A stretch of DNA of 20,861 nt from the NCBI GenBank assembly GCA_026260175.1, contig JAKCWW010010890.1:1-20861 (forward strand), written 5' to 3'. Numbering within the stretch: the stretch's first letter is position 1; each line of letters opens with the position of its first letter. This stretch comes from Reticulitermes lucifugus (lineage: Eukaryota; Arthropoda; Insecta; Blattodea; Rhinotermitidae). This document shows, in pieces, positions 10,578 to 19,020 of the stretch. The notes below the pieces were generated by a model. It saw only the letters and a program-made list of their open reading frames with translations. It was not told where the DNA came from and made no database searches. The translations under genes and the position numbers were made by a program.

Positions 10578-11504
10578 AATTCTATCCACTTCAGAAATCC
10601 TACTACTGTAAAACCTACTACTACTTATTTAACCATACACTATAAATCGAATCATTCACTTCAACATAAAACAGCTGCATATAGATACATGTTAAACAGG
10701 CTCCACAATTTACCACTTTCACAACTACATAAAGAAAAGGAACTGAACAATATATTCTACATAGCAAGACAGAATGGATACCCCATCACACTAATTAACA
10801 AGCTGAATAAGAATATACTCAATAGGAAGGAAAATACGAGGGATAAACATATACAAGAGGAGAAAAAAGCATGGGTGATTTTCGAATATCACAATCCGAT
10901 AATAAGAAAGGTCTCCAACATTTTCAGAAACAGTAACCTCAAGATAGCATACCGGACAAGCAATAAAACACAAAATATACTAAAACAAAACCGGGACACC
11001 AATGACATCTATACAAATAGTGGGATTTATAGTTTACAATGTAAAACCTGCCAAAAACATTACATCGGGCAAACTGGACACAGCCTGAAGGCTCGTGTTT
11101 TAGAACATCATAGATACATCCGATCTAACGAACCAAAATCGGCATACGCCCAACATATTCTAGACCATGGACATGAATATGGCCCACTTGATGAAACCAT
11201 GACATTGGTGAAGACCAGTAAGAAGGGTAGGTGCATGAACATTCTCGAACAATACTTTATACAATCATATCGAAAATTGGAGACACTGATCGAGGAACAA
11301 CATCCGATAGAAGACTATTTAATTTTGTCATTCCTCCACCCCCTCCACAGCACAGGTATAAAGGCTCGATACGTACACAACACACAAATCAGTAGGCAGA
11401 CAGACGTCACTCACCCGGATACTGCACCACAGCTAACCAACACAGGTAGGTCGCGCAATAATTATAATGCATTTTTTAAATGTATAAACACCTATTTACT
11501 TTAA
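10578..11504 (+). CDS. PLE reverse transcriptase C-terminus fused to GIY-YIG endonuclease
   Basis: The frame is open from 10578 without an ATG, and a methionine occurs at 10689. It starts with a decayed IHFRNPTT, equivalent to the IYRKPTTT motif of PLE reverse transcriptases. KTAAYRYMLNRLHNLPLS and FYIARQNGYP follow, typical of the connector after the palm. The endonuclease has GIY at 11022-11030 and YIG at 11061-11069, with the CKTC pair between them. Then come QTGHSLKAR with its conserved Arg, a histidine-rich HILDHGHEY that with the CxxC forms the expected zinc-binding CCHH set, and MNILEQYFIQ with the predicted metal-binding Glu. All endonuclease landmarks are present and uninterrupted, in contrast to PLE-2. 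The polymerase catalytic motifs are missing, so it could not act alone. Confidence 0.85.
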   Translation, partial: NSIHFRNPTTVKPTTTYLTIHYKSNHSLQHKTAAYRYMLNRLHNLPLSQLHKEKELNNIFYIARQNGYPITLINKLNKNILNRKENTRDKHIQEEKKAWVIFEYHNPIIRKVSNIFRNSNLKIAYRTSNKTQNILKQNRDTNDIYTNSGIYSLQCKTCQKHYIGQTGHSLKARVLEHHRYIRSNEPKSAYAQHILDHGHEYGPLDETMTLVKTSKKGRCMNILEQYFIQSYRKLETLIEEQHPIEDYLILSFLHPLHSTGIKARYVHNTQISRQTDVTHPDTAPQLTNTGRSRNNYNAFFKCINTYLL

Positions 11505-11881
11505 TGTGATATGACATACCTAATTAAATTCATCTTTTGATAGATAACGTAACACCATGCCAAAAACCAGTATAATATACATGAGTACCGCCCGCAAGGA
11601 CAATACCCGGTCAACGTAAACAAGATAACAAAACGTGCTTCTAGTGAACAGTACCACATACGCAACATAATGTGCTCGCAACTAACGCAGTGTCTACAGC
11701 ATAGTGTACGCAACAAGTGATTTGCAACACCTATTGCAACACCTATTGGAAGTGATCTCAAATACGAGAATTTTAGAATTTATTATTTTATTACTGCAGT
11801 TTTATAGTACCCACACGTGACTGTTTTAATCCACATCTCTGGAATAACCTAATGCATGTGTTTGTAATATGTAACTCAATT

Positions 11882-11925
11882 GCCCCTGATGATGGCCGGT
11901 TAACTGGCCAAAACATATGTAGGGC
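11882..11925 (+). ncRNA. Type I hammerhead ribozyme of PLE-1, core position G12 substituted
   Basis: Stem I is GCCC (11882-11885) pairing with GGGC (11922-11925). The first core strand is CTGATGA (11886-11892). Stem II is GGCC (11894-11897) with GGCC (11906-11909), extendable through the near-palindrome between them. The second core strand reads AAA (11910-11912) where GAA is expected. Stem III is the very short ACATATGT (11913-11920), followed by A at the cleavage position (11921). Every helix is intact, but the general-base guanine (G12) is an adenine. The motif is clear; catalysis is probably lost or very weak. Confidence 0.85.
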
Positions 11926-12258
11926 TTTTTAACAAACTATTAATTTTAATAGTGATGTGCATGTGTTGGTGAATTGTGCAATTATATTGACAAACATGCA
12001 CGGTGAAAACAATATTAAGTATAACACATATAATTGCACGCATAACATGATTTAAGCTACGGTCAAAACACGCGTAACATACTTATCGTTCAAAATGAAT
12101 TCAAAACTTCCATAATAAAATTGAAACTTACTTTACTTTACATGGCTGTTATGCACACGGTTGCTTCAGACTCAGAACTTGCTAACTGGCACCTATTTGT
12201 CACATTAGGATTTACGTGAAGTTACTTTGACGTCGCTGCCGTAAGAGGTCTCTCGTGC
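11926..12258. other. PLE-1 tail and unassigned spacer
   Basis: AT-rich sequence after the hammerhead. The first 75 bases or so probably belong to PLE-1; the remainder, to the start of the P-type transposase relic, shows no ORF, RNA or repeat that I recognise. Confidence 0.35.
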
Positions 12259-12883
12259 ATGTTTCTTCCTTGCCCAATGAAAATGAAAGAGGGTGTCTAC
12301 GAGATAGTGTACAAGGTAATTTTTAGACAATTGTGGAACTTGACATACCTCACTGGTGGGCATGTGGACAATTTTTCATCGTTATTTAATATAAACATAC
12401 ATCGTTCCAAAAAAACAGAAAGAACTAAGTCTGAGATGCTTGCGCAATTTTTGAAGGAGGTTTTTGACGCATGTCAGAATGCTGGACTGCAAGTTGTTGC
12501 CACTGTGTGACATGGGTGCCAACAATGCCAAGGCCTTGACACTGTTGGGTGCTCCTGCAACATAAGCATTCTTCAAGTTTCATAATACAGAAATTGCGAC
12601 AGTATTTGATCCTCCACACCTCCTGAAATGTAACCTGAACCTATTCCATAAGTATGATGTGCAGGTGAAGCCTGAGCATCTGGACAATCAGCTTCCTGTT
12701 ATCGCTAAGTGGCAACACATTTTGAATGTGTACAAGTTTGATAAACCGCATCAAATCCGACAACTGTATAGGCTTACACACACACCTGAACCCTGTGGGA
12801 CAGAATGCAATGAAGGTGAAGCTGGCAGCACAGGTGTTAAGCCACACTGTAGCAGCAAGTAAGTATATCCTCGTATGTGCAGG
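12259..12883 (+). pseudogene. P-element/THAP9-type transposase fragment with frameshifts and a stop
   Basis: Three frames together follow the central region of P-type (THAP9-like) transposases. Frame one ends KSEMLAQFLKEV, FDACQNAGLQVVATV. Frame two continues DMGANNAKALTLLGA, then FHNTEIATVFDPPHLLKCNL and QLPVIAKWQHILNVY. Frame three gives HLNPVGQNAMKVKLAAQV and LSHTVAASKY. The DMGANN block holds a conserved Asp that follows the VATVC strand; the Cys codon is where a 2-base loss makes a stop at 12508-12510. There is an in-frame TAA at 12563-12565. A second frameshift lies in the CA run near 12775-12785. The THAP DNA-binding domain and the C-terminal region are absent. Two splice-donor-like sites (gt at 12859, gtaagaa at 12883) close the homologous part. 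It is a decayed copy or a degenerate exon. Confidence 0.82.
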
Positions 12884-13060
12884 TAAGAAATATTTCACTG
12901 CATTCAGTTATTTGTAATGCACTGTTTTTAAGGCATTGGTTACATGAAGACAAATTTTCAATAAAACAAATACACTGTTAATATCTCTAGATGACAAACT
13001 CTTTCTACACGATTTTTTAAAGAATAAAAATTTTTAGTTTGTTTAAATCTTGTCATACAT

Positions 13061-13461
13061 TCAATATTGATGTGTTAGAAGTGGAATATCACTTATATAT
13101 AAGATGAAAAGTAATGGACCAAGAACACAGCACTGAAGAACTCCATATCTAACTGTAAGGCAACTTGACAAGCAATCTTTCATTTGATTCTTTTCTGCGT
13201 GTGCACCTTTTAGTTGTGTTCTGTTATTCAGTTTTCCAATTATGTCTTCAATAATTGTGGCAATTGCATCCTTTTTGAAGATCTATTTTTCCTAAATCCA
13301 AACTGAGATTTATTAAGTATATTGTTTTTGTCTAAAAAGGTTATTAGCTGGTTCGCTAACCTTTGAAAGACCTGGGACAAGAGTAACTCAGTTTCTGGAA
13401 AAGCATTGTTAAATAGACTGTAAGTATAAATATCATAAGTATTGAGAGCAATTTCTTTCAT
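13061..13461 (-). pseudogene. Non-LTR retrotransposon reverse transcriptase with internal deletions
   Basis: On the minus strand one frame (13461 to about 13275) carries SLFNNAFPE, then LLSQVFQRLANQLITFL and NNILNKSQFGFRKNRSS. These are the fingers motifs around an RPIS.L...FER and Q.GFR core. After a one-base frameshift near 13271-13280, a second frame continues KDAIATIIEDIIGKLNN directly into RTQL, then SSCLTVRYGVLQCCVLGPLL and FILYISDIP, the GVPQGSVLGPLLF-type motif. Two conserved stretches are missing: the block between FPE and the PIS.L motif (normally a KxGD region), and the block between KLNN and SYL.NRTQ that holds the first catalytic Asp (D.SKAFD). The FADD box was not found downstream. 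Clade (Jockey, CR1 or related) is uncertain. Confidence 0.75.
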
Positions 13462-13949
13462 CAGACATCACATTGTATGTTTCATCAATGTATACTATTC
13501 ATGAACCTACCTTTACTTGTGTGCAGGTCGTAAACATGAAAATAAAGCTGTAAATAGGTTGTGATAAAGTATTTATTATTAGAGGAATGGCATTTGTACA
13601 TATGTATAATGAAAGGCAAAGGTCCCGGAATTGGATATATCCATGTTGCAGTTTTTCCAACTTCCAGAAGAAATTCTGAGTTTTTTTAGAAATTTCGTGC
13701 ATTACTTTTGGAGTGACTTGTAATTTTGCAACATGCATTTTTGGATTCACAGATTTTAATATACTGGCTCTTACTTTGAAGGCATAATTTTAGTTTGCAT
13801 ATGATTGGACCATTTTATTATACATTGCATTCTGATGTACTTTGGAAAAAAAATAGTGAAATGGGTCAGTAATTTGTCATACTACTGTAACGTGCTTATT
13901 ACCATGGATCGTTTCTTTAGCGTGGGTGGTTCCCACATATATCGTCAAT
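13462..13949. other. Unassigned AT-rich interval
   Basis: Nothing here is recognised. A minus-strand open frame of 83 residues at 13499-13750 has no family features that I can name and is not supported by neighbours. The left end may include the 5' part of the non-LTR relic. Confidence 0.35.
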
Positions 13950-14394
13950 ACACCAAAATTAACATAAACAATTTATTAATAACAATCGAGTAACACACTC
14001 CGTACTTACAGTACATGTAGTATACAACAGAAAGAAGGTAATTTAACAAAACTCGTCGGTTGAGACCAGAGAACCCTTCTCATCTCGACCACTTGGTAGC
14101 NCCGATCTGATANAACTTCCTTCAGACGCCGGCCCTACCAAGGACCCAAACAATCCTTGCCGAATCCAAATTTTTGGTGAAGGCCGAAACCGGATTTCGC
14201 TCCTCGTAGATCAGAGCTGGTTGCAGAGTGATCAAGTAGAAAGAAGCAGCTTATTAGGTAAACTATGGTCGGGTACAAAAGTGAAAGTTAGGGGGTGGAA
14301 GTGAGCTGACAGAACAGTACAACTCATGTTTGTAGGGGGTGTAGGGTATAGGCTGGTGGATCTCCGTGGAATGTCGAGATTTAGGCACGGCACA
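13950..14394 (-). repeat. Probable 3' LTR of a Gypsy-type element (left limit approximate)
   Basis: On the minus strand a purine-only run GAGGAGGGGAGG (plus 14396-14407) is followed at once by T and TGTGCCGTGCC, the arrangement of a polypurine tract against an LTR starting with TG. The region is more GC-rich than its surroundings. An AATAAA signal lies at plus 13972-13977, which would mark the end of the R region. I could not locate the terminal CA with certainty, so the left limit is a guess. Two N positions (14101, 14113) fall inside. Confidence 0.42.
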
Positions 14395-14405
14395 ACCTCC
14401 CCTCC

Positions 14406-14594
14406 TCAAACTCGTCCCACGGGGCGAGAGATTTTGTAGTAACATGTTAGCAACTCTGTGGTCCAGCTGGTGGTTGCATCATCCGGAGACTCGTATAGGT
14501 GTTGCGTCATTTCCCGTATATCTCGTTCAGCGAAAAATTTACTGAGAGCCTCTTGCTCTTCAAGTCGTTTGGTTTGTCTCGAGTGGTCATGTAG
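14406..14594 (-). pseudogene. Probable C-terminal tail of a Gypsy-type pol polyprotein
   Basis: The minus-strand frame is open from 14594 to a TGA at 14406-14408 and reads KRLEEQEALSKFFAERDI, then REMTQHLYESPDD, SWTTELLTCYY and KISRPVGRV. The composition is normal for protein, with acidic helices and a basic end, and it stops just before the polypurine tract. This fits the end of pol in a Gypsy-type element. I do not recognise an integrase motif in this short piece, so the family assignment rests on position next to the polypurine tract and LTR. Upstream of about 14571 the frame runs into the inverted-repeat family, so the rest of the element was probably displaced by that insertion. Confidence 0.45.
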
Positions 14595-14740
14595 TTAATA
14601 TACACAACAGAGACATAGCCTGCACCCTAACCTAAGTTTGTCTCGAGTGGCCATTCAGATAATATCCGTCGAGGACAAGGTTGAAATATCGTGCCGACTG
14701 AAACAGAGACATAGCCTACAAACTAACCACACTTTGGAGG
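14572..14740. repeat. Left inverted repeat cluster, TTAGG-rich, about 64-bp units
   Basis: Two units beginning gtttgtctcgagtgg start at 14572 and 14636 (64 bp apart). A further partial unit carrying acagagacatagcct at 14703 is separated by an insert that holds gaaatatcgtgccga. The reverse complement contains cttaggttagggtgcaggct and matches the right cluster at 15460-15580. It lies directly upstream of the hydrolase fragment. Confidence 0.75.
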
Positions 14741-15182
14741 TGCAACGCACATAATGTTCCAATTCTTGACACTATTGGCGACTACCTTATAGAAGTGTAT
14801 AATACACGTGAGTGTTGGCAGATCGCGGAAGGTGCAGATGATCTACTAAAAAATTTAAATTCATTGGGTATTCCTTTAGGAATTGTATCAAACTACGATG
14901 GACGTTTAGAAACCGTTCTAAAAGCTATGGAACTGCACCATTATTTTCGGTTCATTATAACATCATATTGTGCAGGTTTTGTGAAACCGTATTCACGAAT
15001 ATTTGATTTGGCACTGGGCCAGCTTGATAATGGGAGGATAAAATCACACGAGGCTGTTCGTGTTGGTGACTCACCTGAGATAGATTACCTAGGTGCCGTG
15101 AAGGCAGGATGGAATGCCATTCTGGTACATCAAAATGCCAAGGTGACTGAACAGGCACTGATAAACTTAAGCATCACCACGG
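14741..15182 (+). CDS. HAD-superfamily hydrolase, HDHD3-like, C-terminal part (host exon or captured fragment)
   Basis: The frame is open with no damage for about 147 codons and reads PILDTIGDYLIEVYNTRECW, AEGADDLLKNL, IPLGIVSNYDGRLETVL, then FIITSYCAGFVKPYSRIF and VRVGDSPEIDYLGAVKAGWN. In HAD enzymes these are the cap-end helix, motif II (the Ser of IVSN), motif III (the Lys of VKP) and motif IV (the GDSPEIDY acidic pair that binds magnesium). The order and spacing fit haloacid dehalogenase-like hydrolase domain-containing protein 3. The N-terminal nucleophile motif DxDGT is missing, so this piece alone is inactive. The left edge is an AG at 14738-14739, after a possible ctaac branch site. 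Donor-like sites lie at 15143 (AAG before gtgact) and 15182. I favour a host exon between repeats, but capture by a transposon is possible. Confidence 0.72.
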
Positions 15183-15277
15183 TGTATCCAGTGTGCAGTG
15201 ACCAACTTCAACTACGCTGGAGGGGCGTCGAGCGTCGTTGTAGCCGCCCCCCTCTCTCCTTCAACTGTTATTGTGTT

Positions 15278-15760
15278 AGTCGGCGCGATATTTCGACTTC
15301 GTCCTTCTCACTCCACAAGTGGTTATGTGTGTGTGTGAAGTGCATCGCCACTGCACGCACAATAACGTTAAGATGTACGTTATGTGGCTGTTACATCGGT
15401 GTGCGTATTAACGACACGTCTGCAGAGAATCTGAGGTTACCTAACGTTAGGTTAGGTTACTTTAGGTGTATATTAACTATATAGCCACAAAACACAAACT
15501 TAGGTTAGGGTGTAGGCTGTCTCTGTTCTGTACATGAACTACATGGCCACAAAACACAAACTTAGGTTAGGGTGTACGCTATGTGTACGATATTTATACC
15601 TCGTCCGCCTCACTCCACTACCTGTTCTCAGTATTATGGTGCCGGATTCACCCTCCCTTCCATTCCTCCCACATAAGTCAACGGATCAGTTGATAGGGCG
15701 TTCCGTTACGTCATGGCTCTATCTCTCACAGTTCGCGTGATTTTTCAACCTCGTCCCGCT
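15278..15760. repeat. Right inverted repeat cluster with recurring CGATATTT motif
   Basis: Two 62-bp units with cacaaacttaggttaggg occur at about 15493 and 15555 and are inverted relative to the left cluster. A second motif, gcgcgatatttcgacttcgt, recurs in varied form at 15280-15309, 15585-15610 and 15733-15760, and in inverse orientation at 14671-14697. The cluster also holds a ttaggttaggtta run near 15440-15455, like the insect telomere unit. No coding function is likely; the plus frame that runs on from the hydrolase into this cluster is accidental. Confidence 0.72.
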
Positions 15761-15849
15761 GAATTCAGTAACGGCTCTCGCTCTGTGTAATAGTGTGTCC
15801 TGCTCTTGCTGCGTTCACAGTGCTTGTGACCGTTTTGTGCGATATAAGA

Positions 15850-16425
15850 ATGTCAGCTCATATCACGGACACTATTAAGGCGTACCAGACGCATATCGCG
15901 CGTGCAGTGCCTAGGTCAAAGGTCATTGCCTATCCGCGAAGACGGTGTCGCGACCACGGCGTTCCGTCTGTATCTGTTCTCGTCCAAGACGAACGCCTTG
16001 CAGTTCCTCAAAGACCTACGCCTCATCCCTGTTAATATGCAGTGTCCCGCGTGCCATGCCGAGATGCGTTGGTGTTGCAGGCCTCATACCACCGACGGAT
16101 ATGTATGGGTCTGCCGGAAGGTTGTCGACGGCCGTCAATGCACTGCCTCCCGCAGTTTTCTGCAAGCCATCTCACCCTGCTGCAGGTGATGCTCCTTACT
16201 TACTACATTCTGCGCAGACTACCCTCACGCACCATCCGTCTGGAACTGCACATTGCAAACCACACTGCCACCAACTGGACGATGTTCTGCCGAGAGGCGA
16301 TGATGGATTACGTCGCCCGTTCGTCCGAAAAACTCGGCGGTCCCGGCAAGACCGTCGAGATTGACGAAAGCTGCTTCGGGAGGCGAAAATACAATTGCGG
16401 CAGACTGCGCAACACAACGTGGTAA
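15850..16425 (+). pseudogene. ISXO2-like (Merlin-type) DDE transposase, frameshifted and C-terminally truncated
   Basis: Three plus frames follow an ISXO2-like transposase. The first starts with ATG at 15850 (MSAHITDTIKAYQTH). Frame two, from about 15940, has FLKDLRLIP, a CPAC knuckle, then DGYVWVCRK and a later Cys, the zinc ribbon that precedes the catalytic domain. Frame three, from about 16165, has ASHLTLLQVMLLTYYILRRL, NWTMFCREAM, EKLGGPGKTVEIDES and CFGRRKYNCGR. The Asp of EIDES (16363-16365) is the first catalytic residue. The sequence stops at a TAA a few residues later, so the WVFGG strand and the remaining acidic residues are missing. In animals this domain belongs to Merlin elements related to bacterial IS1016. 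It is higher in GC than its surroundings. Confidence 0.82.
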
Positions 16426-16609
16426 CCAGTATGTTGATCTAGAATTTGTATTTGAAAATCACAGATATTTTCAATCATACATATCTATGCATAAAAACTA
16501 GTGTCGTGATAATAGTGTTTTGTATGTACTGATGTTGGACTTACATGCATGGTTGTCTTAGCAGTGATGATCCTACAAATAATCATATAAAAGCACAGAT
16601 CCTGTATGA

Positions 16610-18740
16610 TCTACACTAGATGATCTACAAAATAAATTCTATACTAGAGTGAATAATCTAACAAACACTGTTTTTACTAAAGAAGAGATGGATATCCTGA
16701 ATTTAGGTTTCACCATAGTTTCGAAAAACCTATAGCAACTAACTTATTTAAAATTGCCATTGAAACAGAGAATTACTAGATATAAATGTACAACATGCCT
16801 ATCGACTTCAAGCTACCAAAAAACTAAACCATATTAGGAATTCATGTGCATCATATAACTATGTACATGAAAGACAAATGTATACCATTAAAAACCTGAA
16901 AAACAAACTAATGTCAAATAATGTATTAGTACAAGCAGACCAAGGTAGAACGATAGTTGTGGTAGATAACAGCATATACGTGGAAAAAGTAAATAACTTC
17001 CTAATAACGAACCAATTCTCAACACTTCTAAGAGACCCTACAGACAAATACCAAAAACAACTACAGAAAATACAACAACAAAGTAACAAGATCATTGAAA
17101 AACAAAAAATCAAATATCTATTCCAAAACAAACCCAGACCCCCAACACTAAACGCACAACTAAAATTACATAAACCAAACATCCCAATACAACCCGTAGT
17201 AAATAACATAAATGCTCCTACATACAAAGTAGCAAAGTTTCTCACTAAGATACTCAATGAACACCTAGACCTTAATAATCAATATGTAGTTAATAACTCA
17301 ACAAACTTAGTTCATGATCTTGTAAAATTTAAAATCAATAACATCATAAATTCCTTACGTATGACATTAAAGATTTGTTTGTAAACATCTCTATCCAAGA
17401 GATACTACATATTACAGGCCAATGCCTCCAATACAAAACCGTGGATTCTACAACCAAACTCAAATAATACAATTAATGAAAACAGTTCTATCTCAAATCT
17501 ACTTTAAATTTAACGATAACATATACCAACCACCGAAAGGAATAGCAATGGGCTCCCCCATCTCAAGTATAATTGCAGAAATATTCTTACAATACTATGA
17601 AAATATATTTATCAAACACCTCTTTGAATCTAAGAATATAATATATTATACCAGATATGTAGATGACATCTTCATCATATATGACAACACAATAACAGAT
17701 CCAAATATGTTAACCTGCAGTATGAATGATATACACCAAGACATCACCTTCAAACCCACACACGAGACTAACAATCAAATAAACTTCCTAAATGTACTTA
17801 TCATACATAATGAATCTTCAACTGAAATTGACATCTATAGAAAACCCACCACTACAAACACAATCATTAACTTCTTTTCAAACCATCCTATAGAACATAA
17901 ACTCGCAGCATACAGATACTACATTACATGCATGAACTCGCTACCCATATCCACCACTCTGAAACAAAAAGAATGGAATACCATACAATACATAGCAAAA
18001 ACCAATAACTTCCCTCACACAACCATACAAAAATTAAATTGATCTATACAAAGGAAACTTAACGACCATACAATACATAATAACACACAAATCAGACCCA
18101 AAAAACGGGCCATGTTCACATACTATCATCCTTCAATCCATCATATTACCAACATGTTTAAGAACACCAACATAGGCATAGCATTATGTAGCACCAACAA
18201 TATTCATAATTTACTGAAAACCACAAAAAACAACACAACAGATCAATACACAAAAAGTGGGATATATAAATTAACATATACTACATGTGAACGTTCGTAT
18301 GTGGGACAAACTGGCAGACATCTAAAACAAAGATATAAGGAACATATTAGATAGATCCAGAATGACACATAATCAGGTTACGCTACACATATTATCAACA
18401 ACCTACACGAATACGGAGATATCAACGACAGCATGTCCATACTAAAACAAACAAAGGTCCATATATGAATATATTAGAACAATTCTACATCCAATTATTT
18501 GCATATAAAAACAAACTGATACGAGAACAAAATACAGGAGACTATAACCCAATATTCCGATTTATTTACAACATCCAAAAAGTCACTCTCCCACGTGACC
18601 GTGACCTACTTAAATACCGGATACACAACTCAATAGCCAGTACTGTTCTCACCACCCAACAGACAACTTACTCCGATAAACAGGTATGTACAACGTTGAC
18701 TACTTCAACTTGCGTTCTACCTATGAAAAATTCATATTAA
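16610..18740 (+). pseudogene. PLE reverse transcriptase/GIY-YIG polyprotein with several frameshifts and stops
   Basis: Successive frames give FTKEEMDILNLGF (N-terminal helix, stop at 16733-16735). At 16878-17384 follow LNAQLKLHKPNIPIQPVVNN and APTYKVAKFL (fingers), then in a shifted frame YDIKDLFVNISIQEIL (the first catalytic Asp region, about 17360). At 17422-18042 come QPPKGIAMGSPISSIIAEIF, YVDD at 17656-17667 (palm catalytic pair), INFLNVLI, IYRKPTTTNT and HKLAAYRYYI. An in-frame TGA lies at 18040-18042, then the endonuclease GIYKLTYTTC...YVGQTGRHLKQRY, with stops at 18352-18354 and soon after. A last frame from 18465 carries MNILEQFYIQ. The first Cys of the endonuclease CxxC pair is replaced by Tyr. 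All polymerase motifs remain recognisable, so decay is moderate. The open minus-strand frame at 16859-17257 is a shadow. Confidence 0.88.
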
Positions 18741-18928
18741 CTTAAATACAAATAGCAATTTTATCTTAGATTTTGTATGTTTCAGGATATCAAAACAGCA
18801 TAGATTGTTCAACTTTAAATCAATTTTTAACTTTTATTTGTTTTAAACAGTGTATCTGAACAATTGTAAAGAACTCATGTAAATAATTGTGCCAGTTGGT
18901 GTAACTANTNTGCGANTTTAGATAATGT

Positions 18929-18973
18929 GTCCCTGAAGATGAACCCAGGTTAGGGGTTGGAAACATGTAGGAC
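18929..18973 (+). ncRNA. Type I hammerhead ribozyme of PLE-2, core intact
   Basis: Stem I is GTCC (18929-18932) pairing with GGAC (18970-18973). The core strand is CTGAAGA (18933-18939), which satisfies CUGANGA. Stem II is formed by AACCC and GGGTT within 18940-18959. The second core strand GAA is at 18960-18962. Stem III is the minimal ACATGT (18963-18968), and A at 18969 is the position before the predicted cut. All invariant core bases are present. The very short stem III is typical of hammerheads in Penelope-like elements, where they are thought to process or mark terminal-repeat RNA. Stem II has a mismatch or bulge near the core. Three N positions lie just upstream (18908-18916) but outside the motif. 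Confidence 0.9.
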
Positions 18974-19020
18974 GGTGAAAGTGCACAAATAGTGTGATTA
19001 AATTATACATGTGTCGGACT

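Larger units (their letters stand above)
10578..12000 (+). mobile_element. Penelope-like element 1 (PLE-1), 5'-truncated
   Basis: Contains the end of a PLE reverse transcriptase, a GIY-YIG endonuclease and a 3' region with a hammerhead-like fold at 11882-11925. Most of the reverse transcriptase is missing on the left. The right limit is not sharply visible; I place it near 12000, shortly after the hammerhead and the cacggtg segment. PLEs differ from other retroelements in using a GIY-YIG endonuclease and in carrying hammerhead motifs in their terminal repeats. Confidence 0.78.
16430..19020 (+). mobile_element. Penelope-like element 2 (PLE-2), near full-length coding region, inactive
   Basis: The order is N-terminal region, reverse transcriptase, connector, GIY-YIG endonuclease and a 3' region with hammerhead (18929-18973), all in one direction and AC-rich on the sense strand. 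The left end follows the truncated ISXO2 transposase closely, with no visible target duplication. The right limit is placed soon after the hammerhead, near cgtgtcgg-like sequence, and is approximate. No second hammerhead was seen at the 5' end. PLE-2 is a different lineage from PLE-1, judging by the endonuclease sequences. Confidence 0.8.

Noticed and set aside
11501..11761. 86-residue minus-strand open frame after the PLE-1 endonuclease
   Set aside because: It lies in the PLE-1 3' region with no family signature, and is best explained by chance.
15436..15456. Interstitial telomere, from the ttaggttaggtta run
   Set aside because: Only about two and a half TTAGG units are present, and related copies occur within the dispersed repeat family, so this is part of that repeat.
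15183..15484. Extension of the hydrolase reading frame to 15484
   Set aside because: After about 15182 the residues no longer resemble the HAD family, and the DNA belongs to the right repeat cluster.
16859..17257. 132-residue minus-strand open frame, apparently membrane-like and cysteine-rich
   Set aside because: It is antisense to the PLE-2 reverse transcriptase, whose AC-rich sense strand gives G/T-rich antisense codons and spurious hydrophobic residues.
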